Positions 10,170 through 23,691 of a stretch of 64,000 bases of DNA are shown one piece after another. Under the pieces are notes generated by a model that was not told the origin of the DNA, ran no database searches, and saw only the letters and a program-made list of their open reading frames with translations. The translations under genes were made by a program, and so were the position numbers. The stretch's first letter is position 1. Every line of letters begins with the position of its first letter. Origin of the DNA: Vibrio ulleungensis (GTDB lineage: Bacteria; Pseudomonadota; Gammaproteobacteria; Enterobacterales; Vibrionaceae); contig NZ_JAFEUM010000002.1 in NCBI RefSeq assembly GCF_016900875.1, forward strand, positions 558,001-622,000, written 5' to 3'.

Positions 10170-10364
10170 CTAGAACGAATATCCGCCCATGACTTTAGTC
10201 CAAGTTAAAATGGCAGGCAATAGTGGCAGCGCTAAAACAGCAACAAATCCTAGAAAATAGGCAATGTTATACGGGTCTTTAAACGTTGTAGAGTGAGACG
10301 CGTTTGATTGAGTCGACACTTGAGCCGTAAATGTGTCTAAGGTATCAATAGCAATGCTGGTCAT
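10170..10364 (-). CDS. Small membrane protein, unknown function
   Basis: A 64-residue protein starting at the ATG at 10364, which has AAGGAA at good spacing. A longer reading from an upstream TTG was rejected. The first 30 residues are polar and Thr/Ser-rich. Residues about 37-55 form a single transmembrane helix (FLGFVAVLALPLLPAILTW), and the end is MGGYSF. I do not recognise the family. A strong Fur-like palindrome lies about 55 bases upstream, and ybaN follows 28 bases downstream, suggesting a two-gene iron-regulated unit. Confidence 0.75.
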   Translation of the reverse strand: MTSIAIDTLDTFTAQVSTQSNASHSTTFKDPYNIAYFLGFVAVLALPLLPAILTWTKVMGGYSF

Positions 10365-10419
10365 GGAGAGTTCCTTTCTTGGGTCGTGGTCTAGCAAAAA
10401 CGTTGCTAGTAAACAATAC

Positions 10420-10438
10420 AATGAGAATCACACTCATT
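10420..10438. promoter_or_regulatory. Candidate Fur box
   Basis: AATGAGAATCACACTCATT is a 19-base near-palindrome. Against the 7-1-7 Fur consensus TGATAAT-N-ATTATCA it matches 11 of 14 positions. It lies in the promoter region of the small membrane protein gene ending at 10170 and ybaN, so iron repression of both is likely. Seen by eye only. Confidence 0.65.
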
Positions 10439-10508
10439 AAAATTGCCTCGACTATAGCCAAAAAAAGACCTGACAAAAACCGACAGTATGTAAGGGTATT
10501 CGCGCGCT

Positions 10509-11582
10509 TTACTCGACGCTAAGGCTAAAGCGCAGTCGCGCTCCAGAGGTTGGCGAAAACGTCCAGACCGTTTGCGCAGCGAGTTCTATAGTTTGACACG
10601 CTTTTTCTAACTCAGATTGAACAGCTTGCCCAAGCAGAACGGTTGATGAAGGGCTGTTTTCCAACGGAATACCAAAATTTAATGTCCGAATTTGTTTTAA
10701 CGGACAATCTGCAAGCGCAAAAAAACTGGCAACAGGCTCTAAATAATTAATCTGATGGATAGAGTTATTGATCGACTCAACCAACTGGAAAAAACTGTCC
10801 ACTCTGCCATGGTGACGTCGGATGTAGTCGTTTACGATCCCTCTTACCATTAGTGCACTTGCTACACCGTGCTCAGGGGCCGTATTAGTATCAATGGCGT
10901 ACATCAACCACTGCCCGTTCATTAGCCACACATAGTCGTAGACCAGAGGTGCAGTGTCAGCGCTTTGCATCAATTGGAAACGACACGACCAATCTCCCTG
11001 ACTGGAGCTGTTTGAGGGAATAAGCGCTTGTAGGAGTTGATTGGCTAATACAGGATCCGAGTCCAACTGTTTCAAGTGCCAGTGCAGTTCTTGCTCGTCC
11101 GGCAGTTGCCCTTCACTACTCAAACCAAACCATTCGCTGGCAAAATCCGTTGACTCTCGACCGTCATCAGAGTGCTTAAGTGCTTCGTCAACGGCTGCTA
11201 ACAGGTGTTGTGGGTTCTTAATGGGTTTGATTAAAAAATCTTTAATGCCAAATCTCAGCGCGTTGGCAACGACCGACATCTGGTCAGTACTCGACACGAC
11301 AATCATGGCCAATGACGGGTATTCACGAGCGGCCTCTTCAACAAACTCCAGTCCATTCATGATCGGCATTTCAATATCACACACCACAAGATCGGGGTGC
11401 GATTTATCGAGCATTTGCAGCCCTTGTAATCCGTTTTCTGCTTCTACAACTGTCAAGCCACTCGCTTCGAGTATGGCTCGGGTCATTTGACGAAAAATTG
11501 CGTCATCATCCACCACCAATACTACGCTTGATGTGCTGGCCTCTATGGCTGTATGTTGTGCGACCGCGCCTGGTCTGTTCAT
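10509..11582 (-). CDS. RssB-like response regulator with PP2C-like output domain
   Basis: A 357-residue two-domain protein. Residues about 20-140 form a receiver domain with acidic residues D25-D27, phospho-acceptor D69 in VVCDIEMPIMNG, the switch serines at VVSS and K119 in FLIKPIK. Residues about 190-350 resemble the degenerate phosphatase-like domain of RssB, the adaptor that delivers RpoS to ClpXP in E. coli (337 residues). Whether this one controls RpoS cannot be told from sequence. No histidine kinase is adjacent. It is monocistronic, between ybaN and purF. Confidence 0.8.
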   Translation of the reverse strand: MNRPGAVAQHTAIEASTSSVVLVVDDDAIFRQMTRAILEASGLTVVEAENGLQGLQMLDKSHPDLVVCDIEMPIMNGLEFVEEAAREYPSLAMIVVSSTDQMSVVANALRFGIKDFLIKPIKNPQHLLAAVDEALKHSDDGRESTDFASEWFGLSSEGQLPDEQELHWHLKQLDSDPVLANQLLQALIPSNSSSQGDWSCRFQLMQSADTAPLVYDYVWLMNGQWLMYAIDTNTAPEHGVASALMVRGIVNDYIRRHHGRVDSFFQLVESINNSIHQINYLEPVASFFALADCPLKQIRTLNFGIPLENSPSSTVLLGQAVQSELEKACQTIELAAQTVWTFSPTSGARLRFSLSVE

Positions 11583-11766
11583 CTGTACTTCCCTTAAAAC
11601 TCACAAAACCACTATGAATTAAATTTAAATCTGTCTATTTTTATTATTAGAGCAACTTTTTAATAACAGTAGTCAATAGCCACAAGAAACTCAAAAAATG
11701 GCGTACTCTTTACACTGTCAAGGCCTTTTTTTGCGAAAACGATCTCGAATGCGTCATTGGTTTAGA

Positions 11767-11806
11767 CAAAAAAATGCCGACTATCTACTTAGAGATGGTC
11801 GGCATT
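11767..11806 (-). terminator. Rho-independent terminator of purF
   Basis: A 14-bp stem (AATGCCGAC plus TATCT pairing with AGATG plus GTCGGCATT) encloses a 6-base loop and is followed on the minus strand by seven T residues. It lies about 60 bases after the purF stop. Confidence 0.92.
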
Positions 11807-11867
11807 CTAATGCTTTAGTACCAACTAGTTAAGTGTTAGTTGGCCTAAAAATTGTACAACCGTACGC

Positions 11868-13385
11868 TTATGCGCCTTCGTTGTACAACTCTAGGTTGGC
11901 AAGCTCTTGAGCAATGTTCTGCTCAAGCTTAGCGTCGTCGTTACGAAGCTCGTCCAAGAAATCGAGGTATTTCTGGTCGATATCTCCGGTCACATACTCG
12001 CCATTAAACACTGATGTTTCAAACAGAGAAATATCGGCATTACCCATGCCCACCGCAGAAACAAGATCTTCCAGCGATTGGAACATCAAACCGTCAGCGC
12101 CAATAATTTTGCAGATTTCATCCGCGTCACGGCCATGAGCAATCAACTCGTTGGCGGTCGGCATATCGATGCCATACACGTTAGGGAATCGAATCTCTGG
12201 TGCTGCAGATACCATATAGACTTTATTTGCCCCTGAATCACGCGCCATCTCAATAATCTGTTCTGACGTAGTACCACGAACGATTGAGTCATCGACAAGC
12301 AATACATTTTTGCCTTTAAATTCAGAGCGGATCGCGTTCAGCTTGCGGCGAACCGATTTACGACGTTGCTGCTGCCCCGGCATGATAAATGTACGGCCAA
12401 CATAGCGGTTTTTCACAAACCCTTGTCGATACGGCTTATCAATAATTTGCGCAATTTCGAGCGCAATATCACACGAAGTCTCTGGGATTGGGATCACCAC
12501 ATCGATGTCTAAATCTTCCCACTCTTGCTTGATTTTTGCGCCTAGCTTTTTGCCCATTTCTACACGTGCACTGTAAACAGACACTTTGTCGATGAATGAA
12601 TCTGGACGGGCAAAATAGACGTATTCAAAGATGCATGGGTTTAAACTTGGGTTTTCTGCACACTGCTCAGTAAACAGTTCACCTTCTAGGGTTGCATAGA
12701 TTGCTTCACCAGGGGCAACATCACGTACGAAGTCAAAACCAACGGCATCCAAAGCCACCGATTCTGAAGCGACCATGTATTCGGTGCGTCCTTCCACTTC
12801 TCGTTTACCTAAACAAAGAGGACGAATGCCGTTAGGATCGCGAAAAGCAATCATACCGTGGCCAATAATCATTGATGCTACTGCGTAAGCGCCACGAATA
12901 GTGCTATGAACGTTACGTACGGCTTTAAACACATCTTCTTTGGTGATGGTAAGTCCAGGGGCTAGATCCAAGTTGTGCGCGAGTACATTAAGCAGCACTT
13001 CAGAATCTGAAGTCGTGTTAACGTGGCGACGATCGTTTTCAAATAGCGACTGACGGACTTCATGTGCATTGGTCAAATTACCATTGTGAGCCAACGTAAG
13101 ACCAAAAGGCGAGTTCACGTAAAAAGGTTGAGCTTCAGAGGCACTGGAGCTGCCTGCTGTTGGGTAACGGACGTGACCTATACCAACGGTACCTTGCAAG
13201 CGCTGCATATGCTTCGCTTCAAAAACATCTTTAACCAGTCCATTGGCTTTACGCAGACGAAAACGATTGCTTTCTATGGTAATAATACCCGCAGCATCTT
13301 GACCACGATGCTGTAACACCGTTAACGCATCATAAATTGACTGGTTAACGGGGGTGATGCCCACGATTCCAACAATACCACACAT
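11868..13385 (-). CDS. purF: Amidophosphoribosyltransferase
   Basis: First committed step of purine synthesis: PRPP plus glutamine gives 5-phosphoribosylamine. It has 505 residues, as in E. coli. The N-terminal nucleophile is Cys2 in MCGIVGIVG, with the glutaminase (Ntn) domain to about residue 235. The PRPP-binding motif [16 protein letters not shown] lies near residue 362. It is the last gene of the accD-folC-dedD-cvpA-purF series, 33 bases after cvpA, and its expression is likely controlled by the PurR box upstream of cvpA. Confidence 0.98.
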   Translation of the reverse strand: MCGIVGIVGITPVNQSIYDALTVLQHRGQDAAGIITIESNRFRLRKANGLVKDVFEAKHMQRLQGTVGIGHVRYPTAGSSSASEAQPFYVNSPFGLTLAHNGNLTNAHEVRQSLFENDRRHVNTTSDSEVLLNVLAHNLDLAPGLTITKEDVFKAVRNVHSTIRGAYAVASMIIGHGMIAFRDPNGIRPLCLGKREVEGRTEYMVASESVALDAVGFDFVRDVAPGEAIYATLEGELFTEQCAENPSLNPCIFEYVYFARPDSFIDKVSVYSARVEMGKKLGAKIKQEWEDLDIDVVIPIPETSCDIALEIAQIIDKPYRQGFVKNRYVGRTFIMPGQQQRRKSVRRKLNAIRSEFKGKNVLLVDDSIVRGTTSEQIIEMARDSGANKVYMVSAAPEIRFPNVYGIDMPTANELIAHGRDADEICKIIGADGLMFQSLEDLVSAVGMGNADISLFETSVFNGEYVTGDIDQKYLDFLDELRNDDAKLEQNIAQELANLELYNEGA

Positions 13386-13418
13386 GTTTTTTTCCTCGAC
13401 TATGGCAAACGAACACGC

Positions 13419-13910
13419 CTAAATGGCGTTCTTCAAAAAGCTTGATGATTGCTGGAGATGCTCAAAAAATGGTTCTATCACTTGGCCAAATTCTGGGATA
13501 AGTACTGATTCTTTCCACCACTGCGACTCTGGCAATGTGGTAAAGGCGTCGACAAAAAAGAGCAGCGCCGCAACAATCAATACACCCCGAACCATGCCAA
13601 ACACCACGCCTAGCACCCTATCGGTGCCCGACAAGCCAGTTTTGCTGACTAACTGCCCTATGGCGTAGTTAACGATAGCGCCGACAATCAAAGTTGCGAT
13701 AAACAGGGCAGCAATGGCCGCGCCATTTCGTATCAACTCATCTTCAATATTGGTGAAGTAAACCGCTAATTTGCTGTAATACTGACTGGCGATAAAAAAT
13801 GCGCCAAACCAAATTACCAATGATAGCGCTTCTTTGACAAAACCGCGGACCAAGCTGATCAGAGCGGACAAGGCCACTACACCAATAATGATAAAATCGA
13901 CTGTGTTCAT
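13419..13910 (-). CDS. cvpA: CvpA family membrane protein
   Basis: A 163-residue inner-membrane protein with four predicted helices (for example IIIGVVALSALISLVRGF and GVLIVAALLFFVDAF). In E. coli cvpA is needed for colicin V production and is co-transcribed with purF. Its general function is linked to envelope stress tolerance. The name does not imply a bacteriocin here. The conserved RGFVKEALSLVIWFGAFF segment identifies the family. A PurR-type operator lies about 49 bases upstream. Confidence 0.95.
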   Translation of the reverse strand: MNTVDFIIIGVVALSALISLVRGFVKEALSLVIWFGAFFIASQYYSKLAVYFTNIEDELIRNGAAIAALFIATLIVGAIVNYAIGQLVSKTGLSGTDRVLGVVFGMVRGVLIVAALLFFVDAFTTLPESQWWKESVLIPEFGQVIEPFFEHLQQSSSFLKNAI

Positions 13911-13958
13911 TTTGAGTACATCTCGTATTTGGCGCGCATTTTAACAGAAAAAATGGTA

Positions 13959-13974
13959 ACGCAAACGTTTTCTT
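13959..13974. promoter_or_regulatory. PurR box upstream of cvpA-purF
   Basis: ACGCAAACGTTTTCTT matches the PurR operator consensus ACGCAAACGTTTTCGT at 15 of 16 positions. It overlaps the dedD stop codon and lies about 50 bases before cvpA, the same arrangement as the E. coli cvpA-purF operator. Confidence 0.9.
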
Positions 13975-14542
13975 ATGGATTTAGTGGTTTAAATTTGAGC
14001 ACTTGACCTTCTAGGCCAATAATTGCTTTTAACTCAATAATCTGCTTTTCCAGTTTTTCTTTAGAGACATCTGGACCAACAACTATCCGATTAAAGCCAT
14101 TATCTTGCTTAATAATATTGGCTGGATAGCCACTGTTTTTCAGATCAGCCACTATTGCTTTGGCATTGTCTTCATTTTTTAGTGACACCAACTGAATGAT
14201 CCACGCACTGTCGGCATAATCATTTACCTCGGGAACATCGTTAATGACTACTTCCACCTGCGGCGGCTCATCAGTTGGCAATGCTTCTTCGCTGTTCGCT
14301 GTGCCCGACTCTTCTTGAACTACAAACTCCACCGGCGCTTCAGGTAACTCGATATCATCATTGATGGGTTCAAGAACCTCAAAGCTGACCGCTTCGCTTT
14401 CAACTGTCGGCCTGATAGGGATCTTGGCAAAATCTTCTTGAAAATGCTTTTTTTCGCCGTCGAGAATGTCAGGCAAGAAAATCACACCTACGGCGGCAAG
14501 AATGATGGTTCCAACAATGCGGCTTTGAAACTTAGTGGCCAT
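13973..14542 (-). CDS. dedD: SPOR-domain protein DedD
   Basis: A 189-residue cell-division accessory protein. An N-terminal transmembrane anchor (about residues 8-26, IVGTIILAAVGVIFLPDIL) is followed by a proline/glutamate-rich periplasmic linker and a C-terminal SPOR domain (about 112-188, starting AWIIQLVSLKNEDNA) that binds denuded septal peptidoglycan. The gene start overlaps the end of folC by 11 bases, so the two are translationally coupled. Gene order folC-dedD-cvpA is that of E. coli. Confidence 0.93.
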   Translation of the reverse strand: MATKFQSRIVGTIILAAVGVIFLPDILDGEKKHFQEDFAKIPIRPTVESEAVSFEVLEPINDDIELPEAPVEFVVQEESGTANSEEALPTDEPPQVEVVINDVPEVNDYADSAWIIQLVSLKNEDNAKAIVADLKNSGYPANIIKQDNGFNRIVVGPDVSKEKLEKQIIELKAIIGLEGQVLKFKPLNP

Positions 14543-15812
14543 TCAACGTTCCTTGTGTACAAAACTCTAATACTTCACCCACCGTGACAAACGACCCCAT
14601 AACCACAACAATGTCGTCTTTGTCCGCGAGCTTGAGCGCCTCTTGGTAGGCTTCTATCGCACCATCATAGGTGTGATAGTTTGTGCTAAATTGATCCACA
14701 ACCTCAGCCAGTTGTTGTGCTTGGGCCGCGCGATCACCGGATAAACTTGCTAAGTGCCAATCAGTAACAACCTCAGACATTGCATTGAGCGTCTCCTCAA
14801 TATCTTTGTCTTTCAGCATACCCACAACCACAATGACCTTTTGCATTGGGTAACGCTGCTTCAAACTGCCTGCCAAATATTGAGCAGAATGAGGGTTATG
14901 CGCAACGTCCAATAGAACCACAGGATCGGTACTAAGCAGTTGCATTCGACCATTTAACTTCGCGTTTTGCAATCCATTCACTACATTGACATCGGTAATA
15001 TTGAGCTCCGACACACCAAGTGCTGTCAGTGCCGTTGCGGCATTTTGTAATGGAAGATTAGGAATGGGCAACTCGTCCAAATCAAATTGGCCACAACGCC
15101 AAGACCATTGAGCCCCGTCACTATGGTAGTGATAGTTAATACCCACTTGATACAACTTAGCACCAATGTCATCCGCATGCGCAGCAACCGTGCTAGGTGA
15201 GTCTGGTTGGCCACATACAGCAGGTTTTCCACTACGAAAAATCCCCGCCTTCTCAAATCCAATCACATTAATATCGTCGCCTAACCAATCAACATGATCC
15301 ACGGCTAAGGAAGTAATGACTGAAACATCATGATCGACAACGTTGGTCGCATCCAATCTGCCGCCCAACCCTACTTCCAAGATGACCACATCAACAGCTT
15401 GCTGTTGAAAGAGCCACAAGGCAGCCAAGGTGCCAAACTCAAAGAAGCTTAAACTTGTGTCACCGCGCAACTCATTAATGTGGGCAAACGCTTCACTATG
15501 TAAATCGTCGACGAGTTCTTTGCCATTGACTCTCACACGCTCGCTATAGCGAATAAGGTGCGGAGAGCTGTACACGCCAACCGAATAGCCAGCGTCGAGC
15601 AAGATCGCCTCTAAAATAGCGCAAGTGGACCCTTTGCCATTGGTTCCTGCTACGGTAATCACTTTTGGTGCGGGGCGAGATAAATGTCCATCCTGAGCGA
15701 CCTTTTGGACTCGGTCGAGACCAAGGTCAATGGCACTAGTATGAATATTCTCTAAATAATGAAGCCACATCTCGAGTGAAGATGTGGCTTTTGGGGAAGC
15801 GTTTTGATTCAT
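14532..15812 (-). CDS. folC: Bifunctional dihydrofolate / folylpolyglutamate synthase
   Basis: Adds glutamate to dihydropteroate and extends the polyglutamate tail of folates in the cytosol. It has 426 residues from the ATG at 15812; a TTG immediately before it is a less likely initiator. The ATP-binding P-loop is TVAGTNGKGST at about residues 54-64, and the Mur-ligase-like segments SPHLIRYSERVRVNG and EVGLGGRLDATNVV are present. It lies between accD and dedD, as in E. coli. Confidence 0.96.
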   Translation of the reverse strand: MNQNASPKATSSLEMWLHYLENIHTSAIDLGLDRVQKVAQDGHLSRPAPKVITVAGTNGKGSTCAILEAILLDAGYSVGVYSSPHLIRYSERVRVNGKELVDDLHSEAFAHINELRGDTSLSFFEFGTLAALWLFQQQAVDVVILEVGLGGRLDATNVVDHDVSVITSLAVDHVDWLGDDINVIGFEKAGIFRSGKPAVCGQPDSPSTVAAHADDIGAKLYQVGINYHYHSDGAQWSWRCGQFDLDELPIPNLPLQNAATALTALGVSELNITDVNVVNGLQNAKLNGRMQLLSTDPVVLLDVAHNPHSAQYLAGSLKQRYPMQKVIVVVGMLKDKDIEETLNAMSEVVTDWHLASLSGDRAAQAQQLAEVVDQFSTNYHTYDGAIEAYQEALKLADKDDIVVVMGSFVTVGEVLEFCTQGTLNGH

Positions 15813-15858
15813 CAATCTATATTAAGGCTATGCCTGTTCACTGCGATTGAGAACTACT

Positions 15859-16788
15859 TTACTCGTTTTCGTCCGCGACGGGTACTGTGTATTCCTCTTG
15901 TTGAGGTTTTTCTGTCACAGAAACCACCAATGGAGAGGATTGCGCGGTCATTTTGGCGATTAAACCACCAATGGTTTGGCGCATATCGCGGCGATCGACG
16001 ATCATATCAATCGCACCATGGTCGAGCAAAAACTCACTGGTTTGAAAGTCTGCTGGTAAATCTTCACGAACTGTTTGTTCGATAACGCGACGTCCTGCAA
16101 AACCGATTACCGCTTTAGGCTCACCAATGTTGATATCGCCTAGCATCGCAAAACTTGCCGAAACACCACCCATCGTTGGATCGGTCATAACCGAAACAAA
16201 TGGAAGGCCTTTGCGAGACAATCGCTCAAGCGCAGCACTGGTTTTGGCCATTTGCATCAGCGACATCAACGCTTCTTGCATGCGCGCACCGCCAGAGGCA
16301 GAAAAACAGACCAGTCCGCAATTGTTCTCGATGGCAGCATCAACCGCTTTAACAAAACGAGCCCCAACCACAGAGCCCATAGAGCCACCCATGAACTTAA
16401 ACTCAAATGCACAAGCAACAATTGGCATAGTGAGAAGTTCGCCTTTCATAGCGATCAGCGCGTCTTTCTCACCGCTGGCTTTTTGATAGGTAGAGATACG
16501 ATCTTTGTAGCGCTTCGTATCTTTAAACTTTAACTTGTCTTGCGGCTCTAGCTCAGCCGCAATTTCGACGCCCGTTCCTTCGTCTAGGAACTTTTCTAAT
16601 CGTAAACGCGCTGGAATGCGCATGTGGTGGTCACACTTAGGACACACCTCTAGGTTTCTTTCAAGCTCAGCGTGGTACAGCACCTGGTCACAAGAGGTAC
16701 ACTTAGTCCACACCCCTTCAGGGATATTCGCTTTACGTTGAGACGTGCCAACATTGGATTTGTTAAAAATCTTTTCAAGCCAACTCAT
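15859..16788 (-). CDS. accD: Acetyl-CoA carboxylase carboxyltransferase subunit beta
   Basis: With AccA, transfers the carboxyl group from biotin to acetyl-CoA to form malonyl-CoA, the first step of fatty-acid synthesis. It has 309 residues, typical. The N-terminal four-cysteine zinc ribbon is CTSCDQVL...CPKC at about residues 30-55, and the crotonase-fold carboxyltransferase core includes [12 protein letters not shown] and [14 protein letters not shown]. It starts 169 bases after the truA end and probably has its own promoter. Confidence 0.97.
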   Translation of the reverse strand: MSWLEKIFNKSNVGTSQRKANIPEGVWTKCTSCDQVLYHAELERNLEVCPKCDHHMRIPARLRLEKFLDEGTGVEIAAELEPQDKLKFKDTKRYKDRISTYQKASGEKDALIAMKGELLTMPIVACAFEFKFMGGSMGSVVGARFVKAVDAAIENNCGLVCFSASGGARMQEALMSLMQMAKTSAALERLSRKGLPFVSVMTDPTMGGVSASFAMLGDINIGEPKAVIGFAGRRVIEQTVREDLPADFQTSEFLLDHGAIDMIVDRRDMRQTIGGLIAKMTAQSSPLVVSVTEKPQQEEYTVPVADENE

Positions 16789-16957
16789 GGAAGTCCTTAT
16801 TAGCTAACACTCACGTCAAGACGCAAGATAATGAAATCTGGTGTATTTGTGCGTGGAATTAAACCATAGATCCAACGCTCTGTTTACAAAAAACTGGTTG
16901 TACCTATCAGAAAATAGATGAATTACACGCTATTTCAATCATTAGAAGACGAATTTA

Positions 16958-17746
16958 CTACTGCTGTGGCAAAAACAGCGGCCCCATAGGGACTTGTGGT
17001 AAGTCAAATTCTTGTGGGTAGTCCACCGCAACCAAATACAAACCATGCGCTTTTGCCGTTGCTGATGCAAGTGTGCGATTTCTTTGCTCTAACAACCACT
17101 TAATCCACTCTGGCTTTTGTTCTTTGCGCCCAACAGTGATTAGACTGCCCACAATGTTTCTGACCATATGGTGCACAAACGCATTGGCTTTGATATCAAC
17201 CACTATGTATTGATTATAGCGAACAACATTCACATGCATAATATTGCGGTTTGGTGAGTTGGACTGACATTGCGCTGCTCGAAACGAACTAAAGTCATTT
17301 TCGCCAAGCAAATATTGGGCGGCTTCATGCATTAACGTCTCATCGAGCTCGCCGTGGTAGTGGCTAACGCCTTTTGCTAATACCGCTGGGCGGTAGTCGC
17401 TGTTGTAAATAACGTAGCGATAACGGCGTGCAGTAGCACTAAATCGTGCGTGAAAGCTCTCTGGTACTTCTTTAGCCCAACGCACGGCTATCTGGTCTGG
17501 CAGGTTGGCATTAACCCCCATAGTCCAAGCCACGAGCTTTCTCGACGCGCTGGTTTCAAAATGGACAACCTGCCCCGTGCCATGTACGCCAGAATCTGTG
17601 CGCCCTGCACACTGTACTTCTATTGGTTCATTGGCTATCACCGACAACGCTTTTTCCAGCTTTTGCTGCACCGATACTACGTCGCGTTGACGCTGCCACC
17701 CGTAGAAAGAGGCACCGTCATATTCTATTCCTAAGGCTATTTTCAT
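16958..17746 (-). CDS. truA: tRNA pseudouridine(38-40) synthase TruA
   Basis: Makes pseudouridine at positions 38-40 in the anticodon arm of many tRNAs. It has 262 residues. The catalytic aspartate lies in [16 protein letters not shown] at about residue 52, and the [15 protein letters not shown] segment is a family mark. The order fimV-truA-accD resembles the E. coli usg-truA-dedA-accD region. The fimV terminator separates truA from the upstream gene. Confidence 0.97.
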   Translation of the reverse strand: MKIALGIEYDGASFYGWQRQRDVVSVQQKLEKALSVIANEPIEVQCAGRTDSGVHGTGQVVHFETSASRKLVAWTMGVNANLPDQIAVRWAKEVPESFHARFSATARRYRYVIYNSDYRPAVLAKGVSHYHGELDETLMHEAAQYLLGENDFSSFRAAQCQSNSPNRNIMHVNVVRYNQYIVVDIKANAFVHHMVRNIVGSLITVGRKEQKPEWIKWLLEQRNRTLASATAKAHGLYLVAVDYPQEFDLPQVPMGPLFLPQQ

Positions 17747-17794
17747 TGTATTACCTACCTTTTAATTGCGCGCAGTATATACCGACTCAAGCAC

Positions 17795-17827
17795 AAAGAA
17801 AAAGGGAGTAAACTATGTTTACTCCCT
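17795..17827 (-). terminator. Rho-independent terminator of fimV
   Basis: A perfect 11-bp stem (AGGGAGTAAAC / GTTTACTCCCT) with a 3-base loop is followed on the minus strand by TTTTTCTTT. It sits 33 bases after the fimV stop and ahead of truA. Confidence 0.93.
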
Positions 17828-17859
17828 ACTGCTATTTAAAGGCTAATTGATGAGTAACG

Positions 17860-21162
<3,303 letters not shown>

Positions 21163-21340
21163 ATATGAAAGCTGCTAAAACGAACCTAGTTATAATCTGT
21201 CAAATATATCGGAAACAAACAGCAAAACTGTAGTGCCATACGATAAAAATGTGTTGCTGCGCTAGGAATGGGTGATTAAAAGAAGATTATTGATGACCAA
21301 ATGGTCGAGCGGTGCCGCAATGGGCACCGCTAAAAGTAGT
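21163..21340. other. Gap between asd and fimV with a 3' hairpin
   Basis: The gap carries a 9-bp perfect hairpin (AGCGGTGCC / GGCACCGCT, 21308-21331) just after the asd stop but without a T tract on the minus strand. It may stabilise the asd 3' end or act in Rho-dependent termination. The rest should contain the fimV promoter. Confidence 0.45.
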
Positions 21341-22354
21341 TTAAAAGTAATCGCGAATTAACACTTCGGCGATTTGCACAGCATTAGTCGCTGCGCCTTT
21401 GCGAACATTATCCGCCACGACCCACATATTGAGTCCACTGTGGTGGCTAATATCATTTCGGATACGTCCTACATAGACAGTATCACTGCCACCCGCGTCA
21501 TCGACGGGCGTTGGGTAATCTTCACCTTGGAAGACTTCTACACCCTCAGTCTGATCCAGTAATTGAGCTGCATAATCCGCGTCGATTGGCGCTTGCGTTT
21601 CAATATGCAGCGCTTCTGCGTGGCCATAAAAAACCGGTACGCGTACGCACGTGGGGTTTACTGTAATTGATGGATCATTGAAAATCTTCTGAGTTTCCCA
21701 CACCATTTTCATCTCTTCCTTGGTGTAGCCATTGTCCATAAACTGATCAATTTGTGGGATCACGTTGAAGGCAATTTGTTTGCTGAATGCACTCGACTCT
21801 GCAGGTCGTCCATTTAACAGCGCCGCTGTTTGGCCTGCAAGCTCATCAATACCCGATTTACCCGCGCCTGATACTGATTGATAGGTGGTTACGTTAATTC
21901 GTTCAATACCCACCGCATCATGAATAGGCTTGAGCGCCATCAACATCTGAATGGTCGAGCAGTTTGGATTAGCAATGATGTTGCGATTGCGAAACTCCGC
22001 TACCGCCTCAGGATTGACTTCTGGTATCACTAGAGGAATGTCGTATTCGTAACGGAACTGGGAGGTGTTATCGATGACCACTACGCCTTCGTCTGCAGCC
22101 ACTGGCGCCCAACGCTCTGACAACTCACCGCCCGCAGAAAAGAGCGCGATATGCACTTGAGACCAATCGAAGTTTTCGACGTTTTCAACTTTAATGCTTT
22201 TGCCGTTAAAACGAGATATTTTCCCTTCACTGCGTTCACTAGCCAACAAATACAAGTTGTCGATAGGAAATTCTCTTTCCTGCAGTACTTCCAACATGGT
22301 TTCGCCTACGGCGCCTGTCGCCCCAAAAATTGCAACGTTAAATTGTTGGCTCAT
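21341..22354 (-). CDS. asd: Aspartate-semialdehyde dehydrogenase
   Basis: Reduces aspartyl phosphate to aspartate semialdehyde with NADPH, feeding Lys, Met, Thr and diaminopimelate synthesis. It has 337 residues. The Rossmann motif is [10 protein letters not shown] at about residues 10-19, the catalytic cysteine lies in ANPNCSTIQ near residue 132, and the NPTCVRVPV segment is near 240. This is the shorter class related to E. coli usg and the second ASADH of V. cholerae, and it occupies the usg position beside pdxB. A second asd elsewhere in the genome is likely. Its start overlaps the pdxB stop by four bases (ATGA). Confidence 0.95.
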   Translation of the reverse strand: MSQQFNVAIFGATGAVGETMLEVLQEREFPIDNLYLLASERSEGKISRFNGKSIKVENVENFDWSQVHIALFSAGGELSERWAPVAADEGVVVIDNTSQFRYEYDIPLVIPEVNPEAVAEFRNRNIIANPNCSTIQMLMALKPIHDAVGIERINVTTYQSVSGAGKSGIDELAGQTAALLNGRPAESSAFSKQIAFNVIPQIDQFMDNGYTKEEMKMVWETQKIFNDPSITVNPTCVRVPVFYGHAEALHIETQAPIDADYAAQLLDQTEGVEVFQGEDYPTPVDDAGGSDTVYVGRIRNDISHHSGLNMWVVADNVRKGAATNAVQIAEVLIRDYF

Positions 22355-23499
22355 TGTGTAACCTCTAGTTTAAAACCAAGCGCGCTCAGTGCCGCTTTAG
22401 CATGTTCTGTCTGTGTATTGCTTGTATCAAGCTCAATGGTCACCGCACTGTACTCGCGGCGATCCCAGTAATTCTTACGCATCGCATCAAACGCCCCTTC
22501 TGGACCAATTTGGCGGCGGAAAATAGCGTCGTCTCGACGCACGTCATAGATCATTTGAATAATCGAATGCAATGCAGATTCGGTTAACTCAGAGCTTAGA
22601 CGCATTTGAGATATTGGGGCGGTTGGCAACAAATCCGAGTAGTCAGCATGTTCTTCACGCGCCAAAAACTCAGTAAATGAATTAAAAATCATTGTGGTGC
22701 CACGTGCTTTACCTTCTAAACCATAACCGGCGACATGCGGCGTTGCAAAGCGAAGCAAGGGTAACAGGTCTAAATCGACTTGAGGTTCAAACTCAAACAC
22801 ATCGAGCACGGCGCAAAAACCATCATTGCGTTGCAATCTTTGCTTTAAGGCTTGATTGTCGACAATAGGTCCACGGGCCGCGTTGATTAGGATCTGGTCG
22901 CCACGCAACGCGTCTAGCCGATCTTGATTTAGCAAATGATAAGTAGGATGCTCACCATCACGGGTAATCGGTGTGTGTAAGGTGATCACATCAGATTGCT
23001 GCAGTAGCGAATCCAAAGCTGTAAAAGATCGTGTATCGCCTTGTTGCTCTAGTGGCGGATCGCTCAACAACACTTTAATGCCTAAGCCTTGGAGGCATTT
23101 TGCTAAGTAACTGCCGACCTGACCTAAACCGATAATACCCACGGTTTTATCGAAAATAGAACTGCCCTGCTCCTGCGTTAGAACCATCAAGCACGACAAC
23201 ACGTACTCGGCAACACCTACTTTATTACAGCCCGGTGCAGCGGTGAAATGGATCCCTTTTTCTGCCAGTAGCGCTTCATCGACATGGTCTTTACCTGCCG
23301 TTGCCGTTCCCACAAACTTGAGTTTGTTAGCATGACGCAGTAACTCTTGATTCACCTTGGTTACAGAACGGATCATCAACCCATCCACATCGATGAGATC
23401 TTCGGCGGTGATGGTTCTTCCAGGGAGGGCAATCACCTCCCCTAATTGAGAAAACAGCGCTTGTGCATAGGGCATGTTTTCGTCAATAACAATTCGCAT
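22351..23499 (-). CDS. pdxB: Erythronate-4-phosphate dehydrogenase
   Basis: Second step of DXP-dependent pyridoxal phosphate synthesis: oxidises 4-phosphoerythronate with NAD. It has 382 residues from the ATG at 23499 (AGAGAGA ribosome binding site). A longer upstream reading was rejected because the family begins at [12 protein letters not shown]. The NAD-binding motif [13 protein letters not shown] is at about residues 120-132, and the catalytic Arg, Glu and His regions ([22 protein letters not shown]) are present. A PdxB-specific C-terminal dimerisation domain follows. It overlaps asd by four bases, so the genes are coupled. Confidence 0.96.
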   Translation of the reverse strand: MRIVIDENMPYAQALFSQLGEVIALPGRTITAEDLIDVDGLMIRSVTKVNQELLRHANKLKFVGTATAGKDHVDEALLAEKGIHFTAAPGCNKVGVAEYVLSCLMVLTQEQGSSIFDKTVGIIGLGQVGSYLAKCLQGLGIKVLLSDPPLEQQGDTRSFTALDSLLQQSDVITLHTPITRDGEHPTYHLLNQDRLDALRGDQILINAARGPIVDNQALKQRLQRNDGFCAVLDVFEFEPQVDLDLLPLLRFATPHVAGYGLEGKARGTTMIFNSFTEFLAREEHADYSDLLPTAPISQMRLSSELTESALHSIIQMIYDVRRDDAIFRRQIGPEGAFDAMRKNYWDRREYSAVTIELDTSNTQTEHAKAALSALGFKLEVTQ

Positions 23500-23640
23500 A
23501 CTATCTCTCTTGAATAAAAGGCCAAGTGCCATTTGAGGCTTATTCTACCTATTGTTACAGTAAATTCTATACCCGTTCGAAAAGCCGTTGAAATTACCTC
23601 AGTTTCCACGAAATTCAGACACCACCCAATTTTCGACAAA

Positions 23641-23670
23641 CACAAAAAAGCCCAGCTTAAGCTGGGCTTT
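23641..23670 (-). terminator. Rho-independent terminator of fabB
   Basis: A 10-bp stem AAAGCCCAGC / GCTGGGCTTT with TTAA loop is followed by TTTTTTG on the minus strand, 21 bases after the fabB stop. In V. cholerae the 3' end of the fabB mRNA is processed to the small RNA FarS (from memory), so this terminator may also be the 3' end of a FarS homolog. Confidence 0.92.
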
Positions 23671-23691
23671 CAAAATAACCGAGGCTATTGA

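Noticed and set aside
13419..13910. Bacteriocin (colicin V) locus
   Set aside because: cvpA is a conserved core gene in the purF operon, and no toxin, immunity or export genes are present.
21308..21331. Intrinsic terminator of asd
   Set aside because: The hairpin is perfect but lacks a T run on the minus strand, so I list it only as a 3' hairpin.
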